Shown here piece after piece: positions 8,292-17,496 of a stretch of 52,021 nucleotides of DNA. The position numbers and the translations under genes are program-made. The stretch spans positions 1 through 52,021 of the forward strand of contig CAIPBJ010000109.1 of NCBI GenBank assembly GCA_903863255.1, in the 5' to 3' direction. The stretch's first letter is position 1, and each line of letters opens with the position of its first letter. This DNA comes from an uncultured Methylophilaceae bacterium. Its GTDB lineage: Bacteria; Pseudomonadota; Gammaproteobacteria; Burkholderiales; Methylophilaceae. A model generated the notes under the pieces. That model had not been told where the DNA came from, did no database searches, and saw nothing but the letters and a program-made list of their open reading frames with translations.

Positions 8292-9454
8292 ACTATTTGG
8301 CTCCCGGCTGGTTTGTCGATCTTTGGCGCAAGCCAAGCATAGAGGAGGCAACCTATTAATGCAAACGAAGCGGATAATGTGAACGTCCATCCCGACCCGA
8401 CCGATTCCCATGCATAGCCGCTGATGACGGTCCCAAATGTACCGCCCATGCCATAAGAAACGCTTGTATAAAGCCCCTGACCTTTAGATTGGTGCTTGCC
8501 CTTGAAGTATTGATGCGTCAAAGCCACTGCAGTTGCATGATAGGTTCCAAAGGTAGCCGCATGAAGGCATTGAGCGATCAAGATGAGCGTCCAGAAACTC
8601 ACACCCCAGCCAATCAGGTTAAATCTTACAAAACCCAAAAATAAACTGCATATCATGATGTTCCGTAAACCAAAACGACCTGTTAATTTTGGCATCACGA
8701 GAAAGATCAGGATTTCACAAATCACCCCTAACGCCCATAACCATCCAACCTGACTTTTTGTATAGCCATGGTCAACCAAATAGATCGAGTAGAAGGTGTA
8801 ATACGCCCCATGCGCTGCCGCCATCATGAAACAAGCCGCAAGCAAGGCGAGAACCTTGGGTTGCCTCATGATGCTGAAGAGATGCAGCTCATCCTGGGCA
8901 TGATAATGAATTTGGGGTTCGGGAATGCGGTAAGAAAAAGCGTAAACCATGATGAGCAAAGCAAGTACGACCCATAACAGGGTGTGGATCGGTGAAAAAT
9001 CCAGTACGTAACCCAACCCGATAACAGCCAGGATAAATCCGATTGAGCCCCACATCCTAATGTGACCGTATCGATCAAAACTATCACCAAGATGACCTAA
9101 AGTAACAGCCTCGATAAGCGGAAGTGAAGCACTCCAGAAAAAACTCAATACCAGCATGACTGCAAACAGCCAAAAATAGGAATTGCCAAAAAAAACGCCC
9201 GCATAAGAGAGCAGACTAAGGCCAGCAAGCCATTGAATGAGATGCACACGCCTGCCGGTATGGTCAGCGACCCAACCCCAAAGACCAGGAGCAAATATAC
9301 GTGCCACCTGAAACAGCGACATCAGCACCGCGATCTGGAATGGGTTGAATAGCAGTGACTTGAGATAAAGACCCCAGAATGGGGTAAACGCACCTACAAA
9401 ACCAAAGTAGGCAAAATAGAACAGTGAAAGTCTCCAGTAAGGAAGTTGCTTCAT
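8288..9454 (-). CDS. MFS transporter, HcaT/LacY-like
   Basis: 388 residues with about 12 hydrophobic segments, beginning MKQLPYWRLSLFYFAYFGFVG and lacking a signal peptide. The cytoplasmic loop GWVADHTGRR after TM2 is the MFS A-motif equivalent. The N-terminal pattern (YFAYFGFVGAFTPFWGLYLK) and overall length fit the MFS_1-like group that includes HcaT (3-phenylpropionate) and related uncharacterised permeases. The substrate cannot be deduced. It lies 16 bp after aroC and is coupled to the protease gene downstream. Confidence 0.85.
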   Translation of the reverse strand: MKQLPYWRLSLFYFAYFGFVGAFTPFWGLYLKSLLFNPFQIAVLMSLFQVARIFAPGLWGWVADHTGRRVHLIQWLAGLSLLSYAGVFFGNSYFWLFAVMLVLSFFWSASLPLIEAVTLGHLGDSFDRYGHIRMWGSIGFILAVIGLGYVLDFSPIHTLLWVVLALLIMVYAFSYRIPEPQIHYHAQDELHLFSIMRQPKVLALLAACFMMAAAHGAYYTFYSIYLVDHGYTKSQVGWLWALGVICEILIFLVMPKLTGRFGLRNIMICSLFLGFVRFNLIGWGVSFWTLILIAQCLHAATFGTYHATAVALTHQYFKGKHQSKGQGLYTSVSYGMGGTFGTVISGYAWESVGSGWTFTLSASFALIGCLLYAWLAPKIDKPAGSQIV

Positions 9455-9470
9455 AAAACCCGAACTGGGT

Positions 9471-10556
9471 TTATATTTTAGGTGTGACGCATTGGACGTC
9501 CGCGCACTGAGCCCTGTGACGAAGTGCGTGATCCATCAAGACCAGTGCCATCATTGCTTCAGCAATTGGTGTGGCACGAATACCGACACAAGGGTCATGT
9601 CGGCCGGTAGTTTGCATTGTAACTTCATTACCCTGCTTATCGATGGATTGGCGACCTTGAGGGATGCTTGATGTGGGCTTCAAGGCCATGTGAACCAGAA
9701 TATCCTGTCCAGATGAGATGCCTCCTAGAATACCGCCGGAATTATTCGTCACGAAGCCTTTCGAGGTCAATTCATCGCTATGAACCGATCCGCGTTGCGA
9801 GACGCTTGAAAACCCTGCCCCGATCTCCACCCCTTTTACGGCGTTAATACTCATCATCGCATAGGCCAACTCTGCATCAAGCCTATCGTATACGGGCTCA
9901 CCCCAACCCACGGGCACGCCCTGGGCTACGACTGAAATTCTGGCCCCCACAGAATCACGCTCGGCCCGAATCTTGTCAAGGTATTCTTCAAGCATCGGAA
10001 CAATGGTTAGATTGGGCGAGAAAAATGGATTCTGGTCTATGCAATCCCATGACTCAAATGGAATGGCTATCTCGCCCAATTGGCTCATGAATCCCCGGAT
10101 GGTGACACCGTAGCGTTCCTTAAGCCATTTTTTTGCTATGGCTCCTGCAGCAACCCGAACGGCGGTCTCCCTTGCACTTGAGCGCCCGCCGCCGCGATAA
10201 TCGCGAATGCCGTATTTCTGGAAATACGTATAATCTGCATGCCCAGGCCTAAAGGTCTCCGAAATCGTCCCGTAATCCTGACTTCTCTGATCCTCATTCT
10301 GAATGATAAACCCGATAGGCGCCCCAGTTGTTCGCCCCTCAAACACGCCTGAGAGAATTTTTACCGTGTCCGACTCCTTACGCTGGGTAACGTGTCTTGA
10401 TGTTCCAGGTTTACGGCGGTCCAGATCAATTTGCAAATCTGCCTCGCAAAGACTTAAACCCGGAGGGCATCCATCCACTATCCCTCCAATGGCAGGCCCA
10501 TGAGATTCACCAAATGAAGTAAGCGTAAACAGGGTGCCGATCGTATTGCCTGACAT
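9471..10556 (-). CDS. aroC: Chorismate synthase
   Basis: 361 residues. ATG 10556 ([20 protein letters not shown]) is preferred over an ATG 48 bases upstream because the family starts here and an AAGAGAT site precedes it. Signature motifs: GESHG near the start, RSSARETA, and GVEIGAGF. It uses reduced FMN to eliminate phosphate from EPSP, giving chorismate for aromatic amino acids, folate and ubiquinone. The upstream minus-strand gene is a glutamine amidotransferase 48 bp away. Confidence 0.98.
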   Translation of the reverse strand: MSGNTIGTLFTLTSFGESHGPAIGGIVDGCPPGLSLCEADLQIDLDRRKPGTSRHVTQRKESDTVKILSGVFEGRTTGAPIGFIIQNEDQRSQDYGTISETFRPGHADYTYFQKYGIRDYRGGGRSSARETAVRVAAGAIAKKWLKERYGVTIRGFMSQLGEIAIPFESWDCIDQNPFFSPNLTIVPMLEEYLDKIRAERDSVGARISVVAQGVPVGWGEPVYDRLDAELAYAMMSINAVKGVEIGAGFSSVSQRGSVHSDELTSKGFVTNNSGGILGGISSGQDILVHMALKPTSSIPQGRQSIDKQGNEVTMQTTGRHDPCVGIRATPIAEAMMALVLMDHALRHRAQCADVQCVTPKI

Positions 10557-10604
10557 GATAAATCTCTTGTGTATTTGAATGGATTCAATTTTACCACAAG
10601 GCAA

Positions 10605-11315
10605 TCAATCGGTTTTAAGCCCTTTAATCCAATTAGTATAAACCGAGCGTGCCAGTTGGTTCAGGGCAGTCACCCTGGCATCAAGATCGCTCTGGATCTC
10701 ATCCAGATCCTGCACGCCAGGACTGGAGATAGATTCGATCACTTCATTTTTACCCGTTTCACACCAGACCCTCACCATTTCCTCAGTCATCTCAACATGG
10801 CACTGAAACGCAAGGTGCTTGCCTAGTGAGTAGGCCTGGTTCTCACAATGCCGGCTCGAAAGCAGGTGCGTTGCATTGGGTGGCAAACTGAAGGTCTCCC
10901 CGTGCCAGTGAAAACTCAAAAATCCATCGATGTCTCCAAACCAGTTCTGCGCTTCCTGACTCTTCGCGACAACAACCTCTCCCCAGCCTATTTCCTTCAC
11001 AGGATTCGCCCCGACAACACCACCCAGGGCCTTGCTCATCAACTGGCCACCAAGACAATGCCCAAGAACAGGAATATCCTTATCTACGGCCTCTCGAATC
11101 AAGCCAAGAACTGGAGGTATCCAGGATAAGTTATCATTCACACTCATTGGCCCCCCCATGAAAACAAGACCACTGAAATTCGACGCACTGTCCGGAAGCG
11201 CCTCACCTTTATCGATCCTTACTTCGCACCATGGAATGTCATTCTGCTCCAAAAAAGTGCCAAGATAACCGGCCCCTTCTGTTCTTGCATGGCGGAAAAC
11301 CACAACTGGTTTCAT
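10605..11315 (-). CDS. Class I glutamine amidotransferase domain protein (GuaA-N-like)
   Basis: 236 residues. Nucleophile Cys in GHCLGGQL, His and Glu in CHVEMT, and the oxyanion motif GGPMSVND. This is a free-standing GATase1 of the COG0518 group, not a full GMP synthase (no ATP-PPase domain). Proteins of this type hydrolyse gamma-glutamyl amides or provide ammonia to a partner, but a partner is not evident here. A strong AAGGGG site lies 5 bases before the ATG at 11315. It lies between rluE-like and aroC on the minus strand and is probably co-transcribed. Confidence 0.88.
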   Translation of the reverse strand: MKPVVVFRHARTEGAGYLGTFLEQNDIPWCEVRIDKGEALPDSASNFSGLVFMGGPMSVNDNLSWIPPVLGLIREAVDKDIPVLGHCLGGQLMSKALGGVVGANPVKEIGWGEVVVAKSQEAQNWFGDIDGFLSFHWHGETFSLPPNATHLLSSRHCENQAYSLGKHLAFQCHVEMTEEMVRVWCETGKNEVIESISSPGVQDLDEIQSDLDARVTALNQLARSVYTNWIKGLKTD

Positions 11316-11341
11316 TAAATCCCCTTATTTTCAAAAAAAAA

Positions 11342-11872
11342 TCATATAACTCTATAGGTACCAAGCAAAATATTATCCAATGTATACGGACCAATCGAAT
11401 AACGTATCAAACGCAAGGTTGGAAATCCTATTTTCGCAGTCATTCTTCTAACCTGCCTATTCTTTCCCTCACTGATACCCATTTCCAACCAAGTCGTCGG
11501 TATCGCCTTTCTCTCCCGGATGGGAGGATCCCTTTCCCAGAGAATTCCAGGCTCTTCGATAATTTTGACTTTTGCCGGTTTCGAGATAAAGTCTCCCAAA
11601 TCCAAGCCCTGGGAAAGTGGCACCAAATCTGCTTGACATGGTGCACCCTCGACTTGAACCCAATATGTTTTTATTTCTTTGTGTTTTGGGTGTGCAAGAC
11701 GATGCTGCAGCGCCCCATCATCGGTTAAAATGAGCAGGCCTTCGCTGTCTGTATCAAGACGGCCGGCAGCATAAACATTAGGAATATCGATATAATCCTT
11801 AAGCGTAGGATGGGTTTCGTGAGCACTGAATTGGCAAACAACACCATAGGGTTTATTAAACAATACCAGCAT
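11342..11872 (-). CDS. rluE: RluE/RsuA-family rRNA pseudouridine synthase
   Basis: 176 residues, short and without an S4 domain, as in RluE. The catalytic motif GRLDTDSEGLLILTDDG holds the essential Asp, and GKNRQVRRM is the second RsuA-family motif. The E. coli homologue makes pseudouridine 2457 in 23S rRNA. It starts 27 bp from icd on the opposite strand, so its promoter must overlap the icd start region. Confidence 0.88.
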   Translation of the reverse strand: MLVLFNKPYGVVCQFSAHETHPTLKDYIDIPNVYAAGRLDTDSEGLLILTDDGALQHRLAHPKHKEIKTYWVQVEGAPCQADLVPLSQGLDLGDFISKPAKVKIIEEPGILWERDPPIRERKAIPTTWLEMGISEGKNRQVRRMTAKIGFPTLRLIRYSIGPYTLDNILLGTYRVI

Positions 11873-11899
11873 TTTCTCAATTAATTAGGATGTAAGCGA

Positions 11900-13138
11900 A
11901 TGTCTTCAAAAATAGTACTACCAAAGTTCGGCGAAAAAATTACGTTTAATTCAGATAACAAATTGAACGTGCCTGACAACCCCATTATCCCATTTATTGA
12001 AGGAGATGGTATTGGAATCGATATCACGCCCCCGATGATTAACGTAGTGGATTCAGCTGTCCTAAAAGCTTATGGCGGAAAAAAACGCATCGCCTGGATG
12101 GAAGTCTATGCCGGTGAGAAATCCACGAAGATCTATGGTAACGACACCTGGCTATCGGATGAAACGATGCAGGCGCTTAAGGACTACGTTATTTCTATAA
12201 AAGGCCCCCTCACCACCCCTGTTGGAGGCGGGATTCGTTCTTTGAACGTCACACTTCGCCAGGAACTGGACCTCTACGTTTGTCTAAGGCCTATTCAGTA
12301 CTTCACAGGCGTGCCAAGCCCAGTCAAACATCCTGAAAAAACCGACATGGTCATTTTCCGCGAAAATACAGAGGACATCTATGCCGGCATCGAATGGGCT
12401 GCAGGTTCCAATGAAGCCAAAAAAGTCATCGCTTTTCTTGGGGAGATGGGCGTACTTAAAAAAATCCGCTTCCCGGAATCTTCCGCCATCGGGATAAAAC
12501 CCGTATCCAAGGATGGCAGTCAACGACTGATTCGCAAGGCGATCCAGTATGCGATCGATAATAACAGGAAGTCTGTCACGATCACTCATAAAGGCAACAT
12601 CATGAAATTCACCGAAGGTGGTTTCAAGACTTGGGGATACGAACTGGCTAAAGAAGAGTTTGGGGCAGTGGAAATCGATGGCGGCCCTTGGTGCAAACTT
12701 CCGAATGGCATCATTATAAAAGATTGTATCGCCGATGCTTTCTTACAGGAGATCCTGCTGCATCCATCGGATTACGATGTGGTTGCCGCGCTTAATTTGA
12801 ACGGGGATTACATGAGTGACGCTTTAGCCGCACAGGTTGGAGGAATAGGCATCGCTCCAGGTGCCAATCTATCGGACAACGTGGCAATGTTCGAGGCAAC
12901 GCATGGCACCGCACCAAAGATAGCAGGAAAGAACCTTGCAAATCCAAGCTCGCTTATTTTATCTGCCGAGATGATGCTAAGGCATTTAGGCTGGACAGAA
13001 GCAGCCGACTTGATAATAAAAGCCGTTGCTAAAGCGATCGCTTCGAAGCGCGTGACGATTGACTTCTCATCTCAAATGGTTGGCGCCACGCAAGTTGGCA
13101 GCTCCGAATTCGGGGATGAAATTATCAAGAACATGTAA
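11900..13138 (+). CDS. icd: NADP-dependent isocitrate dehydrogenase
   Basis: 412 residues, close to the E. coli length of 416. Typical segments: [16 protein letters not shown], the substrate/phosphorylation loop [44 protein letters not shown] and [14 protein letters not shown]. It oxidises isocitrate to 2-oxoglutarate. In methylotrophs with an incomplete TCA cycle it mainly supplies 2-oxoglutarate for nitrogen assimilation and NADPH. An AGGA site lies 9 bases before the ATG. It faces cspA with a shared hairpin between them. Confidence 0.97.
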   Translation: MSSKIVLPKFGEKITFNSDNKLNVPDNPIIPFIEGDGIGIDITPPMINVVDSAVLKAYGGKKRIAWMEVYAGEKSTKIYGNDTWLSDETMQALKDYVISIKGPLTTPVGGGIRSLNVTLRQELDLYVCLRPIQYFTGVPSPVKHPEKTDMVIFRENTEDIYAGIEWAAGSNEAKKVIAFLGEMGVLKKIRFPESSAIGIKPVSKDGSQRLIRKAIQYAIDNNRKSVTITHKGNIMKFTEGGFKTWGYELAKEEFGAVEIDGGPWCKLPNGIIIKDCIADAFLQEILLHPSDYDVVAALNLNGDYMSDALAAQVGGIGIAPGANLSDNVAMFEATHGTAPKIAGKNLANPSSLILSAEMMLRHLGWTEAADLIIKAVAKAIASKRVTIDFSSQMVGATQVGSSEFGDEIIKNM

Positions 13139-13146
13139 AAAAATAA

Positions 13147-13172
13147 AACGGCTCGTATGAATACGAGCCGTT
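13147..13172 (-). terminator. Intrinsic terminator between icd and cspA, best for cspA
   Basis: AACGGCTCGTA (from 13147) pairs with TACGAGCCGTT (ending 13172) around a TGAA loop. On the minus strand the stem is followed by TTTTATTTTTTT, a clear U-tract, so it should stop cspA transcripts. On the plus strand only TTAAAT follows, so it ends icd less efficiently unless it works as a barrier. Confidence 0.85.
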
Positions 13173-13203
13173 AAATGAAGACTTAAAAACTTAATTGCTT
13201 AAG

Positions 13204-13407
13204 TTAGGCCTTCTGAATGTTTGAAGCCTGTTTGCCTTTTGGGCCTTCGGTAACATCAAAACTTACACGCTGACCTTCTTTAAGACTCTTGTAGCCAGAC
13301 TCTACAATCGCGGAGAAGTGCGCGAATAAATCGTCACCACCATCATCCGGGGTAATGAAGCCAAAACCCTTGGAATCATTAAACCACTTTACTGTACCTG
13401 TTGCCAT
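13204..13407 (-). CDS. cspA: Cold shock domain protein, CspA family
   Basis: 67 residues, the whole being one cold-shock OB fold. RNP1 reads KGFGFI and the RNP2 position LFAHFSAI, with WFN upstream. It binds single-stranded RNA/DNA and melts mRNA structure. A strong AAGGAAG site precedes the ATG. A sigma70-like promoter at 13519-13547 would give a leader of about 105 bases, in line with the long regulated leaders of csp genes. Whether it is cold-induced or constitutive cannot be told. Confidence 0.97.
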   Translation of the reverse strand: MATGTVKWFNDSKGFGFITPDDGGDDLFAHFSAIVESGYKSLKEGQRVSFDVTEGPKGKQASNIQKA

Positions 13408-13734
13408 CTCTTACTTCCTTGCTAAAACAAAGGGGAGGCGCCCCCAAAAGTTTGTACTTCAAGAACTCGAGTCGGTAGTGCCGGCTACATTGACCTCGAA
13501 CTGCAAACGCCTTTGCGCTTTTTACGTGGGTTGAGGTAATAAGTCAAGGCTTTTTTTAATTATTGTTAAAAATTGTAACGTTTTGTATCTTTTCGTATCA
13601 AAAAAGGTGCCCAAATGGGTATATCGAAGTATCTAATACTGGGGTATCCTTTACAAAAAAAGGACGAGAGTGCATCATCTGCATTATCAGCAATTGCGTA
13701 TTATGAAATTACAGAGAAACCACAATTAAGTTAA
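13408..13734. other. Divergent cspA-pilB intergenic region
   Basis: 327 bases without a gene. The cspA side holds its promoter and leader, including GGGGGCGCC-CTCCCC-type complementary runs just above the cspA Shine-Dalgarno. The pilB side holds five GTATC/GTATA words beginning at 13585, 13595, 13619, 13629 and 13644, two pairs being exactly 10 bases apart, and a weak TTGTAA-N17-TATCAA promoter at 13573-13601 (4/6 and 4/6). No convincing sigma54 element was seen. Confidence 0.5.
13519..13547 (-). promoter_or_regulatory. Sigma70-like promoter of cspA
   Basis: On the minus strand TTGACT (13542-13547) is followed by an exact 17-base spacer and TAAAAA (13519-13524). The -35 has 5/6 and the -10 has 4/6 consensus bases. 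The predicted start near 13512 leaves a leader of about 105 bases. Confidence 0.5.
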
Positions 13735-15450
13735 ATGGCAGCGACTTCACTATCTAGCAAACTGAGCGGCTTGGCTCGACTTCTTGTACAAGAGAAACTT
13801 TTGACAGAAGACGAGGCCAATGCAATCCAAACTCAAGCCAACACCTTAAAGAATTCTTTCATTACACAAGTCATCCAAAGCAAGAAGCTTTCGGCCATGA
13901 AGATTGCTGAGGTCGCCTCGACTGCCTTTGGCCTGCCGCTTTTTGACCTGAATGCACTCAGCCCGGATCATAAATCAGCGAAAAGCATCGATTTCAAGTT
14001 GATGCAGAACAGCCGCATCATGGCCCTTCAAAGCAGGGGCAACTCACTATTCGTCGCCATATCCGACCCCACCAACATGCATGCGCTGGATGATGTTCAG
14101 TTTCAGGTTGGCATGGCCTTATCACCTATCGTCGTAGAGGATGATAAGCTCGGAAAATGGATCGACAAGATCGCGGAGAGCCAGGACACATCCTACATGC
14201 CTACTGACGATGACTTTGAACTGGATATTCAAAGTCCTGAAGCAGCCAGTGCAGAAGCGGATAGCCAGGCCGAGGTCGAAGATGCACCCGTAGTAAAATA
14301 CATTCAAAAAATCTTGCTGGATGCGATCAATCAGGGCGCGTCCGATATTCATTTCGAACCTTATGAGAAGTTCTACAGGATCCGTTATCGCATTGACGGG
14401 ATCCTGCGTGAGATAGGCCAGCCTCCCTTAGCCATCAAGGAAAAAATGGCCTCGCGTATCAAGGTGATATCCAGTCTTGATATTGCCGAGAAACGCATCC
14501 CGCAGGACGGACGCATGAAACTCAAGCTTTCGGCAACGCGTAACATCGACTTTCGGGTAAGTACCTTACCGCTCATCAATGGTGAAAAAATCGTTATGCG
14601 GATTCTTGATCCAAGCAGCGCCACGCTTGGAATTGAAGCACTCGGTTACGAACCCGAACAAAAAGAAGCCTTGTTAAGTGCCGTATCACGGCCCTATGGA
14701 CTTGTTCTGGTTACAGGACCAACCGGATCCGGTAAGACTGTGTCGCTTTATACCTGTCTTAATATACTGAACAATCCCAAGGTAAACATTTCCACCGCAG
14801 AGGATCCTGCTGAAATCCCGCTTCCCGGGATCAACCAGGTTAACGTAAACGATAAGCAAGGCCTGACATTTGCTGCTGCATTGAAGTCCTTCTTAAGACA
14901 AGATCCAGACATCATCATGATCGGTGAGATTCGTGACCTTGAAACGGCCGACATGGCCATCAAAGCCGCTTCAACCGGTCATATGGTATTGTCTACGCTG
15001 CACACGAACGATGCACCGTCTACGCTGACCCGACTGATGAACATGGGTGTAGCCCCGTTTAACATCGCATCGGCTGTCTCCCTCATCACGGCTCAGCGTC
15101 TTGCCCGCAAACTTTGCAAGAATTGCAAGATCCCATTAAATGTTCCTCATGAAGCACTACTAGGGGTCGGCTTCAATGAGTCGGACCTGGATGGTAGCTG
15201 GCAATTGTATGGGCCAAACGAAGATGGATGTGAATTATGCAATTCGGGTTATAAAGGACGGGTCGGTATCTATCAGGTCATGCCAGTGTCGGATGAAATG
15301 AGCAGGATCATCATGAAGAACGGTACGGCACATGACATAGCCGATCAGGCAAAGAGAGAAGGAATAAAAGACCTAAGGCAGTCCGGGCTACTAAAGGTAA
15401 AACAGGGACTTACCTCAATAGCCGAAGTCGAAGCTGTGACGAATGAATAG
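13735..15450 (+). CDS. pilB: Type IV pilus assembly ATPase PilB
   Basis: 571 residues. An N-terminal MshEN-type domain (about 10-150), then a linker rich in acidic residues, then the secretion ATPase. Walker A GPTGSGKT (328-335), the Asp-box/Walker B region DPDIIMIGEIRD (390-401) and His box STLHTNDAPSTLTR. Cys461 and Cys464 with CELCNSGYKGR form the tetracysteine zinc site of PilB/GspE proteins. It powers pilus extension at the inner membrane. pilC follows 30 bp later; pilD, usually third in the cluster, is absent here. The Shine-Dalgarno is weak. Confidence 0.97.
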   Translation: MAATSLSSKLSGLARLLVQEKLLTEDEANAIQTQANTLKNSFITQVIQSKKLSAMKIAEVASTAFGLPLFDLNALSPDHKSAKSIDFKLMQNSRIMALQSRGNSLFVAISDPTNMHALDDVQFQVGMALSPIVVEDDKLGKWIDKIAESQDTSYMPTDDDFELDIQSPEAASAEADSQAEVEDAPVVKYIQKILLDAINQGASDIHFEPYEKFYRIRYRIDGILREIGQPPLAIKEKMASRIKVISSLDIAEKRIPQDGRMKLKLSATRNIDFRVSTLPLINGEKIVMRILDPSSATLGIEALGYEPEQKEALLSAVSRPYGLVLVTGPTGSGKTVSLYTCLNILNNPKVNISTAEDPAEIPLPGINQVNVNDKQGLTFAAALKSFLRQDPDIIMIGEIRDLETADMAIKAASTGHMVLSTLHTNDAPSTLTRLMNMGVAPFNIASAVSLITAQRLARKLCKNCKIPLNVPHEALLGVGFNESDLDGSWQLYGPNEDGCELCNSGYKGRVGIYQVMPVSDEMSRIIMKNGTAHDIADQAKREGIKDLRQSGLLKVKQGLTSIAEVEAVTNE

Positions 15451-15480
15451 TTGAAACAATCATTGGAAGAAACCTAACAT

Positions 15481-16692
15481 ATGGCCGCAAATGATAAAAA
15501 AGAAATGACCTACGTTTGGGAAGGCGTAGATAAAAAGGGCAAAAAAGTTAAAGGTGAAATAAAGGCCACCGGCGATACTTTTGTCATGGCCACCTTGAGA
15601 CGACAAGGTTACTCAAGCATCAAGATAAAGAAACAGAGCGGATTCCAAAAATCCGGAAAAGTCACCGAGAAGGATGTCACCCTCTTCACAAGACAGCTTG
15701 CAACGATGATGAAAGCTGGCGTTCCGCTTCTGCAATCCTTTGACATCGTGGGTAAAGGGCACTCAAATCCCGCTGTTGCAAAACTGCTTGGGGACATCAA
15801 AGCTGACGTTGAAACGGGAAGCAGTCTAAGCCAGGCTTTCAGAAGATACCCGCTTTACTTCGATGCCCTTTATTGCAATCTGGTAGGCGCCGGTGAACAA
15901 GCAGGTATTCTTGATTCCCTTCTGGATCGACTTGCAACCTACCAGGAAAAGATCCTTGCCATCAAGAGCAAAATCAAATCCGCCCTCTTTTATCCAGCAT
16001 CCATCATTGTGGTTGCATTCATAATCACCGCTGTCATCATGATATTCGTCATCCCAGCCTTCAAGGAGCTGTTCAGCAATTTTGGAGCGGATTTGCCGGC
16101 ACCCACTTTGATCGTGATGGCCATGTCAGATTTCTTTGTCCAATACTGGTGGGCAATCTTTGGAGGAATTGGCGGAGGAGTCTGGTTTTTCTTGTACAGC
16201 TGGAAGCGTTCTGAAAAAATGCAATACACGTTAGATCGACTCTTCCTGAAAATGCCCGTATTTGGGGAACTCATCAGAAAAGCGACCATCGCGAGATTCG
16301 CTCGAACGCTCGCAACCATGTTCACCGCTGGTGTCCCTCTGGTCGAAGCGCTTGACTCGGTAGCCGGCGCGGCTGGCAACAGGGTCTATTATGATGCGAC
16401 AAAGAAAATTCAAAGTGAGATCAGCACGGGTACAAGCTTGACCGTAGCCATGCAAAACGTCTCAGTTTTTCCTAATATGGTGATACAGATGGTCGCCATT
16501 GGTGAAGAATCCGGCGCACTCGACGACATGCTATCCAAAGTCGCGGATTTCTATGAGGCAGAAGTCGATGATGCGGTTGAGGCACTATCCAGCCTCATGG
16601 AGCCAATGATCATGGTGGTACTGGGCGTACTGATCGGCGGACTCGTCATTGCGATGTACATGCCGATATTCAAGATGGGTTCAGTCGTATAA
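15481..16692 (+). CDS. pilC: Type IV pilus inner-membrane platform protein PilC
   Basis: 403 residues with two repeated T2SF domains (about 70-195 and 270-395), each starting from the pattern FTRQLATMMKAGVPLLQSFD or FARTLATMFTAGVPLVEALD. Three membrane segments follow: about 170-195, 215-240, and the C-terminal 375-397. The N-terminus (YVWEGVDKKGKKVKGEIKA) is typical. PilC anchors PilB and guides pilin insertion. It shares an operon with pilB and ends before a strong hairpin. Confidence 0.96.
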   Translation: MAANDKKEMTYVWEGVDKKGKKVKGEIKATGDTFVMATLRRQGYSSIKIKKQSGFQKSGKVTEKDVTLFTRQLATMMKAGVPLLQSFDIVGKGHSNPAVAKLLGDIKADVETGSSLSQAFRRYPLYFDALYCNLVGAGEQAGILDSLLDRLATYQEKILAIKSKIKSALFYPASIIVVAFIITAVIMIFVIPAFKELFSNFGADLPAPTLIVMAMSDFFVQYWWAIFGGIGGGVWFFLYSWKRSEKMQYTLDRLFLKMPVFGELIRKATIARFARTLATMFTAGVPLVEALDSVAGAAGNRVYYDATKKIQSEISTGTSLTVAMQNVSVFPNMVIQMVAIGEESGALDDMLSKVADFYEAEVDDAVEALSSLMEPMIMVVLGVLIGGLVIAMYMPIFKMGSVV

Positions 16693-16694
16693 GG

Positions 16695-16723
16695 AATGTT
16701 CCCCTGCCTGGCAGGGGAACATT
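16695..16723. terminator. Hairpin between convergent pilC and dsbC
   Basis: AATGTTCCCCTGC (16695-16707) pairs perfectly with GCAGGGGAACATT (16711-16723) around a CTG loop: 13 bp, GC-rich. There is no clear U-tract on either side. Its place between the ends of two facing genes supports a bidirectional terminator or 3'-end stabiliser. Confidence 0.6.
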
Positions 16724-16740
16724 GATTCAAAGTTTGCTGC

Positions 16741-17469
16741 CTATTTTTTCTGGCTATCCGAATTATTACCGGCCATGGCTTTCTCGATCTCTTCAGCAGG
16801 ATACGCTCCCAGCATTCGATGGCCATCGGCAAAAATAAGCGTCGGAGTACTTGCTACGCCTAATTTCTTTGCCAACGCAGCGATATCATCAATCGGCGTA
16901 GGGCAGGTATTGGCGTTCTTTGCCAATTGACCGTTTACAACCCAGTCAGTCCAGGCTTTTGAACGATCTTCCGCACACCATATCACTTTAGACTTATTGC
17001 TTGCGTCTGGGTGAAGCTGGTCGATTGGATACAGGAATGTATAGATCGTGACGTTGTCGATCTTGGAAAGCTCATTCTGCTCAAGCCGCTTGCAGAATGG
17101 ACAGTCCGGGTCTGAGAACACCGCAATCTTACGGGAACCGTTTCCTTTGACTACCTTAATGGCTTTTTCCAGTGGCAATGAAGAAAAATCAACTTTGGTT
17201 AACTCGGCCAAACGGGCTGCCGTGATGTCACTTTTGGTTTTCGTATCCAGCAGATGGCCATCCGCTATAAAGAAAGTAAACTTCTCATCGGTATAAATGA
17301 TCTCTCCACCCAAAAACACCTCATACAACCCGCCGTAAGGCGTCTTTACGATGCTTGTCACCTGCACCTTAGGATAAGTCGCTTCTATTTGTTTGCGCAG
17401 ACTCGCTTCGTCTGCCATTGCATCGCCAATCAAAAACAATCCCAGCAACGCAGTTAGTATTCTTTTCAT
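16741..17469 (-). CDS. dsbC: Periplasmic thiol:disulfide interchange protein DsbC
   Basis: 242 residues with a signal peptide at 1-19 (ending AMA). An N-terminal dimerisation domain (about 20-85) is followed by a thioredoxin-like domain with the active site DPDCPFCK, and a cis-Pro loop in ASTPTLIF. It isomerises wrong disulfides in the periplasm. LptD, encoded in this window, needs correct disulfides, so it is a plausible client. It is the last gene of the amgK-to-dsbC operon, 27 bp after the ubiquinone monooxygenase, with a good AAGGA site. Confidence 0.93.
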   Translation of the reverse strand: MKRILTALLGLFLIGDAMADEASLRKQIEATYPKVQVTSIVKTPYGGLYEVFLGGEIIYTDEKFTFFIADGHLLDTKTKSDITAARLAELTKVDFSSLPLEKAIKVVKGNGSRKIAVFSDPDCPFCKRLEQNELSKIDNVTIYTFLYPIDQLHPDASNKSKVIWCAEDRSKAWTDWVVNGQLAKNANTCPTPIDDIAALAKKLGVASTPTLIFADGHRMLGAYPAEEIEKAMAGNNSDSQKK

Positions 17470-17496
17470 TTACATTCCTTTTACATAAAAATTTGT

